Shown here one piece after another: positions 29,538 to 39,548 of a stretch of DNA of 64,000 nt; positions within the stretch are counted from its first letter, which is position 1; every line of letters begins with the position of its first letter. The notes under the pieces were generated by a model, which was not told where the DNA came from, ran no database searches, and saw only the letters and a program-made list of their open reading frames with translations. Made by a program: the position numbers and the translations under genes. The DNA comes from Arthrobacter pascens (GTDB taxonomy: Bacteria; Actinomycetota; Actinomycetes; Actinomycetales; Micrococcaceae), in NCBI RefSeq assembly GCF_030815585.1, contig NZ_JAUSWY010000001.1:1612001-1676000 (forward strand), in the 5' to 3' direction.

Positions 29538-29755
29538 CAAGTTACCGAGGTAACGTGTCAGCGATCCTCCGTTGGGAGGGTGTGGGTGCCCCCATGTGGG
29601 CCTGACATTTGCTCACGGACAACTGCATTTCAGGCGTAACAGTCGCGACTGCGTCCTTGTGTAGTTTTTCGTGTTCCCCAAACTCAATTCATTGCCGGTA
29701 CCACTGTCACACCTGCTGACGGTTCGCCGCCAATGGCCCAAAGCCAAGGACGCAA
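29538..29755 (+). promoter_or_regulatory. Structured 5' leader of metF, possible riboswitch
   Basis: About 218 nt of untranslated leader with several exact stems. GTTACC-GA-GGTAAC spans 29541-29554. TGTCAG (29556-29561) closes with CTGACA (29602-29607) around two hairpins, CCTCC-GTTG-GGAGG (29566-29579) and TGGG/CCCA (29583-29594), a three-way-junction shape. A 12-bp palindrome CAGTCGCGACTG sits at 29640-29651. It does not carry the conserved boxes of the SAM-I, SAM-IV, SAH or cobalamin classes that I know. AAGGA lies 5 nt before the metF ATG. Confidence 0.5.
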
Positions 29756-30721
29756 ATGTCACCACCAAGCCTTATCGACACCCATCCCAATCTCTCAGAT
29801 GCCGCCCCGGTGGCGCTTTCCTATGAGCTCTTCCCGCCGCGTTCGCCGGCGGCTGCCGAGTCGCTCTGGAACACCATCCGGGAACTGGAAACCACTGACC
29901 CGGACTATGTCTCCGTCACGTACGGTGCCAGCGGCTCGAACCGGGACACCGCCGTCGAACTCATCAACCGGCTCCTGCTGGAGACAACCCTGCGGCCGCT
30001 GGCCCACCTGACCTGTGTCGGCAACACACCGGAGGAACTGGCAGAAATCATCGGCGACCTGCTGGACCACGGCGTCCGTGGCATCCTGGCGCTCCGCGGT
30101 GACCAGCCCAAGGACGGCGGCGAACCAGCGGCCGGCTCCCTGCGGTACGCGCAGGACCTGATCGAACTCATCCGCCGCGTCGAGCAGCGGCGTTCGGCGC
30201 TGTTGTGCGCCGGCAAGATCGCGGTGGGCGTGGCAGCGTATCCCACTCGGCACCCGGAATCGCCCAGCGAGGCGCACGACGTCGAGGTGCTGCTGGCCAA
30301 GCAGCGTTCCGGCGCCGACTTCGCCATCACTCAGGTCTTCTTCCATACAGAGCAGTACGCGGACCTGATCACCCGTGCCCGCCGCGCCGGTGTCACCATT
30401 CCCATCATTCCGGGCGTTATGCCGCTCACCAGCCTCCGCCGCGTCAGGCGGCTCGGCGAACTGACGGGCGTTGAGCCTGCTCCGGAACTCCTGGAGCTAC
30501 TCGCCGCCGCGGACAGCGACGCCGAAAGCCTCCGCATCGGCGTCCGCGCCACGGTGGATCTGGCCAATGCCGCGCTCGAAGCCGGCGCGCCCGGCATCCA
30601 CCTCTACACCTTCAACGAACACCAAAGCGCGCTGGAAGTGCTGGACAAACTCTCTCTTCCACGCCATTCACGCTCAGCCAGCCGCCGGAGCGCCATCGCC
30701 CGACGCCAGCTGGCCAGCTGA
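29756..30721 (+). CDS. metF: 5,10-methylenetetrahydrofolate reductase
   Basis: Reduces methylene-THF to methyl-THF, the methyl donor for methionine. The 321-aa TIM barrel shows SYELFPPR near the start, YVSVTYGASGS, LTCVGNT, ILALRGDQP, FAITQVFF and IPGVMPLTS, all family motifs. ATG 29756 has AAGGA 5 nt before it. metE follows 57 nt downstream, so substrate and user enzymes are made together. Confidence 0.95.
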   Translation: MSPPSLIDTHPNLSDAAPVALSYELFPPRSPAAAESLWNTIRELETTDPDYVSVTYGASGSNRDTAVELINRLLLETTLRPLAHLTCVGNTPEELAEIIGDLLDHGVRGILALRGDQPKDGGEPAAGSLRYAQDLIELIRRVEQRRSALLCAGKIAVGVAAYPTRHPESPSEAHDVEVLLAKQRSGADFAITQVFFHTEQYADLITRARRAGVTIPIIPGVMPLTSLRRVRRLGELTGVEPAPELLELLAAADSDAESLRIGVRATVDLANAALEAGAPGIHLYTFNEHQSALEVLDKLSLPRHSRSASRRSAIARRQLAS

Positions 30722-30778
30722 ACCCCGGTCATTCGACAGACCCTCTGCAGCTTCCACCAACACTTCAAGGAATCTCCC

Positions 30779-33109
30779 ATGACTGAACTGAACACGCCGT
30801 TTCCCGCTGCCTCGCTCCTCGGCTACCCGCGCATCGGCCGCCGCCGCGAACTGAAGAAGGCCGTTGAAGCCTACTGGGCCGGCAAGATCGACGCCGCCGC
30901 CCTTGATGCCGCCGCCAAGGAAATCCAGCTGGGCACCGCCAAGCGCCTCCAGGGCCTGGGCCTGACCGAAGCTGCCGCCGTTCCGGGCACCTTCTCCTAC
31001 TATGACCAGGTGCTCGATGCCGCCGCGCACCTCGGTGCCGTGCCCGCACGCTTCGGCAACCTGCTCAACGCAGAGGGCCAGCTGGACATCGACGGATACT
31101 TCACCCTGGCCCGCGGCAACAAGGAACAGCAGCCGCTGGAAATGACCAAGTGGTTCGACACCAACTACCACTACCTCGTCCCGGAAATCGGCCCGGAGAC
31201 CAACTTCGCGCTGACCTCCAACCGCGTCGTTGAAGAATTCGAATACGCGCTGGCCAACGGCGTGGAGACCCGCCCGTACATCGTGGGCCCGGTCACCTTC
31301 CTGCTCCTGAGCAAGGCTTCCGACGACGCACCCGCCGGATTCAGCCCGCTGTCCCGCCTCGAGGACGTCCTCCCGGTCTACACCGCGCTGCTGGAGAAGC
31401 TGGCCGCCGCTGGCGCCAGCTGGGTCCAGCTGGACGAACCCGCCCTGGTGGTGGACCAGGAGACCTCCGCCGCCGACATCCAGGCCGCCGTGGCCGGCAG
31501 CTACGAGGTCCTCGCAGCTGTTGCCAAGCGTCCCCAGCTGTTTGTCTCCACCCCGTACGGTGCCCTGAACGAGCAGTTCAGCATCCTTGCCGCTTCCGGC
31601 ATCGACGCCCTGCACATCGACGCCTTCAAGGGCGCCGTTCCCGCGGCGGCCGAGCTGGCCGCCCTGGGCAACAAGACCCTGGTTGCCGGCGTGGTGGACG
31701 GACACAACATCTGGCGCAACGACCTGCAGGCCTCGGCTGACAGGATCGCCGAGCTGAAGAAGTCGGTGGCCAAGCTGGCCATCAGCACCTCCACCTCCAC
31801 CCAGCACGTTCCGCACGACGTCGAGGAAGAGGTCCAGCTGTCCGAGCAGCTCCGCAGCTGGCTGGCGTTCGCCGACCAGAAGGCCGTTGAGGTTGTGACC
31901 CTCGCCGGTGTCCTGACCGACGCAGCCGCCGTGCAGCCGGCCATCGATGAGGCCACCCGCATCATCGCCAACCGCGCCGCCGCCGAAGGCGTGCAGCGCG
32001 CCGACGTCCGTGCCCGCACCGCGGCACTGACCCCGGCCGACTTCAACCGCTCCGAGTACTCGGTCCGCGAAGCCGCCCAGGAAGAGGCCCTGCACCTGCC
32101 GCCGCTGCCCACCACCACCATCGGCTCCTTCCCGCAGACCTCCGAAATCCGCTCCGCCCGTGCCCGCAACAACAAGGGCGACCTCACCAACGAGCAGTAC
32201 GAGCAGCTCATGAAGGACGAGATCAAGCGCGTTGTGGAGCTGCAGGAGGAGCTGGGCTACGACGTCCTGGTGCACGGCGAGCCCGAGCGCAACGACATGG
32301 TCCAGTACTTCGCCGAGAACCTCGAAGGCTTCGACGTCACCGTGCACGGCTGGGTCCAGTCCTACGGCTCCCGCTGCACGCGCCCGTCCATCCTGTGGGG
32401 CGACGTCACCCGCAGCGCCCCCATCACGGTGGCCTGGGCCGAGTACGCCCAGTCCCTGACCAGCAAGCCGATGAAGGGCATGCTCACCGGTCCGGTCACC
32501 ATCCTGGCCTGGTCCTTCGTCCGCGACGACCAGCCGCTGGGCGAGACCGCCAACCAGGTTGGCCTGGCACTGCGCGACGAGATCGCCGACCTCGAAGCCG
32601 CCGGCATCAAGGTCATCCAGGTGGACGAGCCCGCCCTGCGCGAGCTCCTGCCGCTGCGCAAGGCTGACCAGGCTGCCTACCTGGACTGGTCAGTGAACTC
32701 GTTCCGGCTGTCCACCGCCGGTGCCGGGGACGCCACCCAGATCCACACCCACCTGTGCTACTCCGAATTCGGCGCCATCATCGACGCCATCGACGGACTG
32801 GATGCTGACGTCACGTCCATCGAGGCCGCACGCTCACGCATGGAGGTTGTCCACGACCTCGAGTCCCACGGCTTCGGCCGCGGCGTTGGTCCGGGCGTCT
32901 ACGACATCCACTCGCCGCGCGTCCCGGGCGAGCAGGAAGTCACGGAGCTGCTCAGCACCGCCGTCAAGCACGTGCCGTCCCGCCAGCTCTGGGTCAACCC
33001 GGACTGCGGCCTTAAGACCCGCGGCTACGCCGAGACCGAAGAGTCGCTGCGCAACCTCGTGTCGGCCACCAGGACGGTTCGCGCCGAACTGCTGGAAGCG
33101 GCCAAGTAA
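30779..33109 (+). CDS. metE: Cobalamin-independent methionine synthase
   Basis: Transfers the methyl group of methyl-THF polyglutamate to homocysteine. The 776-aa protein has the duplicated barrel of MetE. Zinc/homocysteine ligands are visible: H658 and C660 in THLCYSEF and C743 in NPDCG. TTTIGSFPQT marks the C-terminal barrel. Codon use is extremely biased to C-ending codons compared with its neighbours, pointing to high expression. A double hairpin ends the unit. Confidence 0.97.
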   Translation: MTELNTPFPAASLLGYPRIGRRRELKKAVEAYWAGKIDAAALDAAAKEIQLGTAKRLQGLGLTEAAAVPGTFSYYDQVLDAAAHLGAVPARFGNLLNAEGQLDIDGYFTLARGNKEQQPLEMTKWFDTNYHYLVPEIGPETNFALTSNRVVEEFEYALANGVETRPYIVGPVTFLLLSKASDDAPAGFSPLSRLEDVLPVYTALLEKLAAAGASWVQLDEPALVVDQETSAADIQAAVAGSYEVLAAVAKRPQLFVSTPYGALNEQFSILAASGIDALHIDAFKGAVPAAAELAALGNKTLVAGVVDGHNIWRNDLQASADRIAELKKSVAKLAISTSTSTQHVPHDVEEEVQLSEQLRSWLAFADQKAVEVVTLAGVLTDAAAVQPAIDEATRIIANRAAAEGVQRADVRARTAALTPADFNRSEYSVREAAQEEALHLPPLPTTTIGSFPQTSEIRSARARNNKGDLTNEQYEQLMKDEIKRVVELQEELGYDVLVHGEPERNDMVQYFAENLEGFDVTVHGWVQSYGSRCTRPSILWGDVTRSAPITVAWAEYAQSLTSKPMKGMLTGPVTILAWSFVRDDQPLGETANQVGLALRDEIADLEAAGIKVIQVDEPALRELLPLRKADQAAYLDWSVNSFRLSTAGAGDATQIHTHLCYSEFGAIIDAIDGLDADVTSIEAARSRMEVVHDLESHGFGRGVGPGVYDIHSPRVPGEQEVTELLSTAVKHVPSRQLWVNPDCGLKTRGYAETEESLRNLVSATRTVRAELLEAAK

Positions 33110-33141
33110 CCACAGGGTCTGAATAAGAGAGCTCGCAGAGG

Positions 33142-33179
33142 CTCAAGGGTTGGTGCGGCCTGCCGCGCCAACCCTTGAG
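33142..33179 (+). terminator. Terminator after metE
   Basis: CTCAAGGGTTGG (33142-33153) pairs with CCAACCCTTGAG (33168-33179), with an inner GCGGC/GCCGC stem: a near-continuous 17-bp hairpin, 33 nt past the metE stop. Confidence 0.85.
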
Positions 33180-33193
33180 AAGCGAGCGAGCGA

Positions 33194-33229
33194 ACGGGCG
33201 GCCGGTCACCCAGGTGACCGGCCGCCCGT
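33194..33229 (-). terminator. Terminator facing metE, for the DUF2004-like gene
   Basis: A 17-bp perfect stem (33194-33210 with 33213-33229) with a 2-nt loop, 24 nt past the stop of the converging minus-strand gene. With the metE hairpin it forms a back-to-back pair. Confidence 0.8.
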
Positions 33230-33252
33230 CGGGCGTTAAAGGCTGGTGTCCT

Positions 33253-33759
33253 TCAGGACTCCCAGACGATTTCGTCGTCCACCACTCCGTCTTCGTCCGC
33301 CGAGGCGACCAGGACTTCGTCGGTGAAGTGCGAGCCAAGGGTGAAATCAAGGACGAAGTAGCGTTCCGGCTGGCCGGGGAAGATACCCACATGGCCGAGC
33401 TTGAGGGCTTTGAGGAACACGTCGTTGGTGAGCTGGCTGCGGTCTTCCACTCCGAAAACTTTCTGCAGGTGTTCGTCCTTAAGGGCGTTGCAGTGGAAAT
33501 GCAGGTATTCCTGGGGGCTGGTGCCCTCTTGCTCCAGCTCTTCGGCGATCATTTCGCGGACCTCGTCCACGAGTTCAGGCAGGTAGCGCAACCGGTAGTC
33601 CACCTTGTGCATGGCGGCCTCATCAAAACGGTCATGCGCGTTGATGTTGAGGTCGAGTTCCAGCGTTTGGCCGCGCAGCTCATGTTTGGCGGCAATGTTG
33701 TGGTCCCTGCCGTGGTTGAGCTCGATCTCTCCAAAGTGCTGACTCGCTACCTTGTTCAT
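33253..33759 (-). CDS. DUF2004-like protein of unknown function
   Basis: A 168-aa acidic protein. It begins MNKVASQHFGEIELNHGRD, has an ELDLNIN strand, a helical LPELVDEVREMIAEELEQEG segment and a C-terminal FTDEVLVASADEDG strand. These features recall DUF2004 proteins, but this is from memory of the pattern. TATGTT 6 nt before the ATG suggests a leaderless transcript. No signal peptide or membrane segment. Confidence 0.65.
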   Translation of the reverse strand: MNKVASQHFGEIELNHGRDHNIAAKHELRGQTLELDLNINAHDRFDEAAMHKVDYRLRYLPELVDEVREMIAEELEQEGTSPQEYLHFHCNALKDEHLQKVFGVEDRSQLTNDVFLKALKLGHVGIFPGQPERYFVLDFTLGSHFTDEVLVASADEDGVVDDEIVWES

Positions 33760-33771
33760 ACCTTCAACATA
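33760..33771 (-). promoter_or_regulatory. Leaderless-type -10 of the DUF2004-like gene
   Basis: TATGTT (33771-33766), GAAGGT, ATG. Confidence 0.5.
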
Positions 33772-33804
33772 GACCCCATCAGCGGTGCATTCCAGCATTC
33801 GGGT

Positions 33805-34722
33805 TTAATTGCCTGCAGTGCCCAGGCCGGCCAGGGTTTCCGCCAGCAGATCTACAAACAGCTGCACCCGGGCGGTTTTCTTCTCGTTGATCAGCAGCGC
33901 GAACACGTTGCGGGCCAGCCTGATTTCCGGAACGTCCAGGACCACAACCCCGGCCGGCCGGTGGAGCAAGGCGAGTTCCGGGACCAGCGCGGCGCCCAGG
34001 CCTGCGGCCGCCATCTCCAGGCTGGCGTGGAAATCGTCGCTGTAGGCGACCACGCGCGGATGCAGGTTACAGCTGGCGAAGAGCCGTTCGATCACAATGG
34101 CGTCGCTGCTCGCGGGATGGTGCATGATCCATGGCATCTCGGATAGATGGTCGGCCGCCACTTTGGCATCGGTGCGGAAACCCCATCCAGCCGGCAGCAC
34201 CACGCGGAAGTTGTCGTCACCGATCCACTGCCGGTTGATGGTGTGCGGCCATGCCAGGCCGGACTGTCCCACCTGGAAGACCAGCGCCACGTCAAGCTCC
34301 CCGCCGGTGCGCAGGCCCTGGATAGTCTGGGCGGGTTCAGCAACGGACACCCTGAGGTCGATGCCGAGGTCCTTCCATGCCGGGTTCTGCAGGATCCGCG
34401 GGAGGACATAGGTAGCCAGGCTGGGGAAGATGCCGAGCCGCAGTTCCTGGCTGGTGGTGTCGTGGGTCTTGGATGCCGCCGCCATCAGCGCTTCGATGTC
34501 CGTGAGCACCTTGGCAGCGTGCCTGGTCATCACCACGGCCGCTTCCGTGGGAACCACGCTCCGGGCGGAGCGCTGGAAGAGGACCACGCCGGTGTCGCGT
34601 TCCAGGGCAGTCATCTGCTGGGACACAGCGGACGCTGTGTACCCCAGCCGGGCGGCGGCGGCCGCGAACGAGCCCAGCCGCGTGACTTCCAGGAGTGTCT
34701 TCAGATGTACGGGATTTACCAA
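33805..34722 (-). CDS. LysR-family transcriptional regulator
   Basis: A 305-aa protein with an N-terminal winged helix (LKTLLEVTRLGSFAAAAARLGYTASAVSQQM, residues about 6-36) and a type-2 periplasmic-binding-like effector domain. Start TTG 34722 has GAAGGA about 5 nt upstream; no ATG or GTG lies nearby in frame. No divergent catabolic gene stands next to it, so the target is unknown. The nearest genes are the DUF2004-like gene and nrdH. Confidence 0.88.
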   Translation of the reverse strand: MVNPVHLKTLLEVTRLGSFAAAAARLGYTASAVSQQMTALERDTGVVLFQRSARSVVPTEAAVVMTRHAAKVLTDIEALMAAASKTHDTTSQELRLGIFPSLATYVLPRILQNPAWKDLGIDLRVSVAEPAQTIQGLRTGGELDVALVFQVGQSGLAWPHTINRQWIGDDNFRVVLPAGWGFRTDAKVAADHLSEMPWIMHHPASSDAIVIERLFASCNLHPRVVAYSDDFHASLEMAAAGLGAALVPELALLHRPAGVVVLDVPEIRLARNVFALLINEKKTARVQLFVDLLAETLAGLGTAGN

Positions 34723-35220
34723 CGCTGTCCTTCGGATCAGGGCCGGAGAACCCCGCGGTGTGCCGGGTCTGAAAGGCCCGCTTCATTCTGGCACAGGACG
34801 TGCGATTGATCACCCCGAGGGTTCTTCAAGATCGTTTCAGGGCCACTTTCAAGTGCCCGGCCACAAGGCGCGACACGCCGTCTACCAAGCGACACGCTGG
34901 GCTTTAATTGTGGCTAAGTACTCCACAGGGTGTGGATTTCGTCCTCAAAATCAGCTGAAATCCGGACATTTTGACGGACCTTGCCTGTGGATTAACGGTG
35001 CATTAAATGACATACTTGTAATACATCATCTTGGGGTTCCGAAGAGGCGTCTGCACTACATGTAGTATCTAGATACAGCTTGAGCGGGACACCAGCGCAG
35101 GACATCAAACTGTAGACGGGCCGCGGAGGCGGCATGCAGGCAAGGGCAGTACGGACATGGATTCCAGTTCGGAACGGCCCGCCTCAGAAGAGCGAAGATT
35201 CGATAAAGGGGACAGGGACC
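34723..35220. other. Regulatory gap before the nrd operon, with NrdR-like palindromes
   Basis: A 498-base gap, AT-richer than its surroundings. ACTACATGTAGT (35055-35066) is a 12-bp palindrome that matches the actinobacterial NrdR-box pattern. ATACTTGTAATA (35012-35023) is a weaker copy 44-45 bp upstream, and TATCTAGATA (35066-35075) directly abuts the first. Possible promoter elements are TTGACG (34971) and TTGCCT (34981) with TAAATG at 35004-35009 (17-nt spacer from TTGCCT). No gene is supported here. The NrdR assignment is by analogy with known nrd promoters. Confidence 0.6.
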
Positions 35221-35466
35221 ATGACCGTTACGGTTTACACAAAGCCGGCTTGTGTTCAGTGCAACGCAACGTACCGTGCGCTGGACAAAAAGGGCATCAC
35301 CTACCAGAGCGTTGACATCTCACAGGATGCCGAGGCCTTGGATCGCCTGAAGGCGCTGGGCTACATGCAGGCCCCTGTTGTGGTTACCGACCAGGACCAC
35401 TGGTCGGGCTTCCGCCCGGACAAGATCGAGGAACTGGCACTCTCTGCCGTTTCCTCCGTGGCCTAG
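35221..35466 (+). CDS. nrdH: Glutaredoxin-like NrdH-redoxin
   Basis: Electron donor to class Ib ribonucleotide reductase. The 81-aa thioredoxin fold has the active site C11-V-Q-C14 and the C-terminal WSGFRPDKI motif that is NrdH-specific. ATG 35221 has AGGGA upstream. First gene of nrdHIEF. Confidence 0.96.
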   Translation: MTVTVYTKPACVQCNATYRALDKKGITYQSVDISQDAEALDRLKALGYMQAPVVVTDQDHWSGFRPDKIEELALSAVSSVA

Positions 35467-35519
35467 GGCCTCCTTTTTCCTGCCGTCAGGCAACCTTCAA
35501 TGCAGCTGAGGTGACTCCC

Positions 35520-36047
35520 GTGGCAGCACTGGCAGTGGCCGGGGCTTCCGTCGAAGCGAATGGTGACACTGCGAAGCACGTTGACGCGGCTCAGCGCGGC
35601 AATGAGGCTCCACTTGAGCCGGTCACCACGCAGAGCCAGCTCATTTATTTCTCCTCGGCATCCGAGAACACCAGCCGCTTTGTTGCGAAACTCGGCCGCG
35701 AATTGGCCCGGATCCCGCTCCATCCGAGGGACGCACCCCTTCTCGCCACCAGGCCGTATGTCCTGGTGCTGCCGACGTACGGCGGCACCGGGGGAGAAGG
35801 ATCGGTGCCCAAACAGGTCATCCGCTTTCTGAACAACCCGCAGAACAGGAAACTGATCCGCGGCGTTATCGGTGCCGGCAACACAAATTTCGGGGACAAC
35901 TACTGCATGGCGGGAGACATCATCGCTGCCAAATGCCAGGTACCCCACCTCTACCGCTTCGAACTCATGGGAACGCCGGAAGACGTTGCCCGGGTCAACC
36001 AAGGATTGGACAAGTTTTGGACACGACTGTCTCAGACACAGAAGTAA
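35520..36047 (+). CDS. nrdI: Class Ib RNR flavodoxin NrdI
   Basis: A flavodoxin that supplies oxidant for NrdF cofactor assembly. FMN loop SASENTSRF, then LPTYGGTGG and [10 protein letters not shown]. About 40 extra residues precede the fold. GTG 35520 is chosen over GTG 35511 because GAGGTGA sits 5 nt before it. The end overlaps nrdE by 31 nt. Confidence 0.93.
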   Translation: MAALAVAGASVEANGDTAKHVDAAQRGNEAPLEPVTTQSQLIYFSSASENTSRFVAKLGRELARIPLHPRDAPLLATRPYVLVLPTYGGTGGEGSVPKQVIRFLNNPQNRKLIRGVIGAGNTNFGDNYCMAGDIIAAKCQVPHLYRFELMGTPEDVARVNQGLDKFWTRLSQTQK

Positions 36048-38236
36048 CCAGGGCCGAAGGCCAGGGCAACCGCTCCGCTGCCGAAAAGCTGGGCGCCGCC
36101 GTCGAGAAGCCTGAAATGCCGGCTGCCTACAAGGGCCTGGGCTATCACGAACTCAACGCAATGCTTAACCTGTACGGCCCCAACGGCGAGATCCAGTTCG
36201 GCGCTGACCGCGAGGCTGCGCACCAGTACTTCCTGCAGCACGTGAACAACAACACCGTGTTCTTCCATGACCTGGAAGAGAAGCTCGACTACCTGGTGAA
36301 GAACCAGTACTACGAGCGTGAAACCCTCGACCAGTACACGATGAACTTCATCCGCGAGCTCTACAACCGCGCCTACAAGAAGAAGTTCCGCTTCGAGACT
36401 TTCCTGGGCGCGTTCAAGTTCTACACGTCCTACACACTGAAGACGTTCGACGGCAACCGCTTCCTGGAGCGCTACGAGGACCGCGTCTGCATGGTGGCCC
36501 TGCACCTTGCCCGCGGCGACGAGCAGCTCGCCCTGCAGATGGTGGACGAGATCATCGAGGGCCGTTTCCAGCCAGCCACCCCCACGTTCCTGAACGCCGG
36601 CAAGCGCCAGCGCGGCGAACTGGTTTCATGCTTCCTGCTCCGCATCGAAGACAACATGGAGTCAATCGGCCGTTCCATCAACTCCGCGCTGCAGCTCTCC
36701 AAGCGCGGCGGCGGCGTGGCGTTCGCGCTGACCAACATCCGCGAAGTCGGCGCCCCGATCAAGCAGATCGAGAACCAGTCCTCCGGCGTGATCCCGGTAA
36801 TGAAGCTCCTTGAGGACAGCTTCTCCTACGCCAACCAGCTCGGAGCCCGCCAGGGTGCCGGTGCCGTGTACCTGCACGCGCACCACCCTGACATCTACCG
36901 GTTCCTGGACACCAAGCGTGAGAACGCGGACGAGAAGATCCGCATCAAGACCCTCTCACTCGGCGTTGTCATCCCGGACATCACGTTCGAGCTGGCCAAG
37001 AAGGACGAGGACATGTACCTGTTCTCGCCGTACGACGTCGAGCGCGTCTACGGCATGCCGTTCTCCGACGTCTCGGTCACCGAGAAGTACTACGAGATGG
37101 TGGACGATTCCCGGATCAAGAAGACCAAGATCAAGGCGCGTGAGTTCTTCCAGACCCTCGCCGAGATCCAGTTCGAATCCGGCTACCCGTACATCATGTT
37201 CGAGGACACCGTGAACCGGGCAAACCCGATCGACGGCAAGATCATCATGTCCAACCTGTGCTCCGAGATCCTCCAGGTCTCCCAGCCCACCACGTACAAC
37301 GATGACCTGTCCTACGCTGAAACCGGCAAGGACATCTCCTGCAACCTTGGCTCGCTGAACATCGCCAAGACCATGGATTCGCCGGACTTCGGCCTGACCA
37401 TCGAGACGGCCATCAGGTCGCTCTCGGCGGTTTCGGACATGTCCAACATCACGTCGGTGCCGTCCATCGCCAAGGGCAACGACCAGAGCCACGCCATTGG
37501 CCTTGGCCAGATGAACCTGCACGGCTACCTGGCCCGCGAGCGGGTCCACTACGGTTCCGAAGAGGGCCTGGACTTCACCAACATCTACTTCTACTCGGTG
37601 GTGTACCACGCCGTCCGCGCCTCCAATATGCTGGCCATCCAGACCGGCCAGACGTTCGGCGGCTTCGAGAAGTCCAAGTATGCCTCGGGCGAGTTCTTCG
37701 ACAAGTACACGGAGCAGGAATGGGTCCCGCAGACCGAGAAGGTCGCGGAGCTGTTCAAGAACATCCACATCCCCACGCAGGATGACTGGCGCGAGCTGAA
37801 GGCTTCCGTTATGGAGCACGGCATCTACAACCAGAACCTGCAGGCCGTTCCGCCGACGGGCTCGATCTCCTACATCAACAACTCCACCTCCTCGATCCAC
37901 CCGGTGGCGTCCAAGATCGAGATCCGCAAGGAAGGCAAGCTCGGCCGCGTGTACTACCCGGCGCCGTACCTCACCAACGACAACCTGGAGTACTACCAGG
38001 ACGCGTACGAGATCGGTTACGAGAAGGTCATCGACACCTACGCTGCTGCCACCCAGCACGTGGACCAGGGCCTGTCCCTGACGCTGTTCTTCAAGGACAC
38101 CGCCACCACCCGCGACATCAACAAGGCGCAGATCTACGCGTGGCGCAAGGGCATCAAAACCATCTACTACATCCGTCTCCGCCAGCTCGCGCTGGAAGGG
38201 ACTGAGGTGGAGGGTTGTGTTTCTTGTATGCTTTAG
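36017..38236 (+). CDS. nrdE: Class Ib ribonucleoside-diphosphate reductase, large subunit
   Basis: Reduces NDPs to dNDPs. The 739-aa protein has [22 protein letters not shown] (catalytic cysteine), the LCSEI motif with the second active-site region, and the C-terminal redox pair C734/C737 in GCVSCML that exchanges with NrdH. Start TTG 36017 inside nrdI (31-nt overlap) includes a charged N-terminal extension; ATG 36118 ([10 protein letters not shown]) is the alternative and gives the classical NrdE N-terminus. Confidence 0.95.
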   Translation: MDTTVSDTEVTRAEGQGNRSAAEKLGAAVEKPEMPAAYKGLGYHELNAMLNLYGPNGEIQFGADREAAHQYFLQHVNNNTVFFHDLEEKLDYLVKNQYYERETLDQYTMNFIRELYNRAYKKKFRFETFLGAFKFYTSYTLKTFDGNRFLERYEDRVCMVALHLARGDEQLALQMVDEIIEGRFQPATPTFLNAGKRQRGELVSCFLLRIEDNMESIGRSINSALQLSKRGGGVAFALTNIREVGAPIKQIENQSSGVIPVMKLLEDSFSYANQLGARQGAGAVYLHAHHPDIYRFLDTKRENADEKIRIKTLSLGVVIPDITFELAKKDEDMYLFSPYDVERVYGMPFSDVSVTEKYYEMVDDSRIKKTKIKAREFFQTLAEIQFESGYPYIMFEDTVNRANPIDGKIIMSNLCSEILQVSQPTTYNDDLSYAETGKDISCNLGSLNIAKTMDSPDFGLTIETAIRSLSAVSDMSNITSVPSIAKGNDQSHAIGLGQMNLHGYLARERVHYGSEEGLDFTNIYFYSVVYHAVRASNMLAIQTGQTFGGFEKSKYASGEFFDKYTEQEWVPQTEKVAELFKNIHIPTQDDWRELKASVMEHGIYNQNLQAVPPTGSISYINNSTSSIHPVASKIEIRKEGKLGRVYYPAPYLTNDNLEYYQDAYEIGYEKVIDTYAAATQHVDQGLSLTLFFKDTATTRDINKAQIYAWRKGIKTIYYIRLRQLALEGTEVEGCVSCML

Positions 38237-38261
38237 TTGTAACTTCAACTAAACAGTGACA

Positions 38262-38293
38262 GTACGACGGCGGGCGCCCGCCCGCCGTCGTAC
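38262..38293 (+). terminator. Hairpin between nrdE and nrdF
   Basis: A 13-bp perfect stem (38262-38274 with 38281-38293) with a 6-nt loop, no T-tract. A smaller TAGTTG/CAACTA stem (38234-38251) precedes it. Inside an operon it may be a partial terminator or an mRNA processing or stability element rather than a full stop. Confidence 0.65.
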
Positions 38294-38299
38294 GCTTAA

Positions 38300-39307
<1,008 letters not shown>

Positions 39308-39366
39308 GTTGTTGTTCATCAACGCCCGGTGGTTCCCATCAGCACGGCATCCTCATTGGTGCCGGT

Positions 39367-39537
39367 ATGAACTCCGCCGTCCTCGGAAATGTGGCCGCTG
39401 ACGCGCAGCGGTACTGCCAAACCCGGTTCCTGTGCGAGAAGTATGGGTTGCCGCTGCCGGCCGCGCTCGCAACCGATTCAGATGACGAGCCTTCGCGGAG
39501 GCCCCTTAGGCAAGGGCAGTATCAGCGAAGCCGGTAG
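39367..39537 (+). CDS. Doubtful 56-aa open frame after nrdF
   Basis: MNSAVLGNVAADAQRYCQTRFLCEKYGL... runs to a TAG at 39535. It has no clear ribosome site or -10, a drifting composition, and ends next to the converging SCO1664-type gene. It may be the end of a decayed gene at the border of the atypical 39.5-42.1 kb segment. No family recognised. Confidence 0.25.
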   Translation: MNSAVLGNVAADAQRYCQTRFLCEKYGLPLPAALATDSDDEPSRRPLRQGQYQRSR

Positions 39538-39548
39538 CCGTGATTCCC

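Noticed and set aside
29425..29755. SAM or cobalamin riboswitch before metF
   Set aside because: None of the conserved boxes of these classes could be found; only unassigned stems.
30674..32347. Minus-strand open frame of 557 codons within metE
   Set aside because: Arises from extreme C-ending codon bias of metE; Gly/Val/Leu-rich and no start signal.
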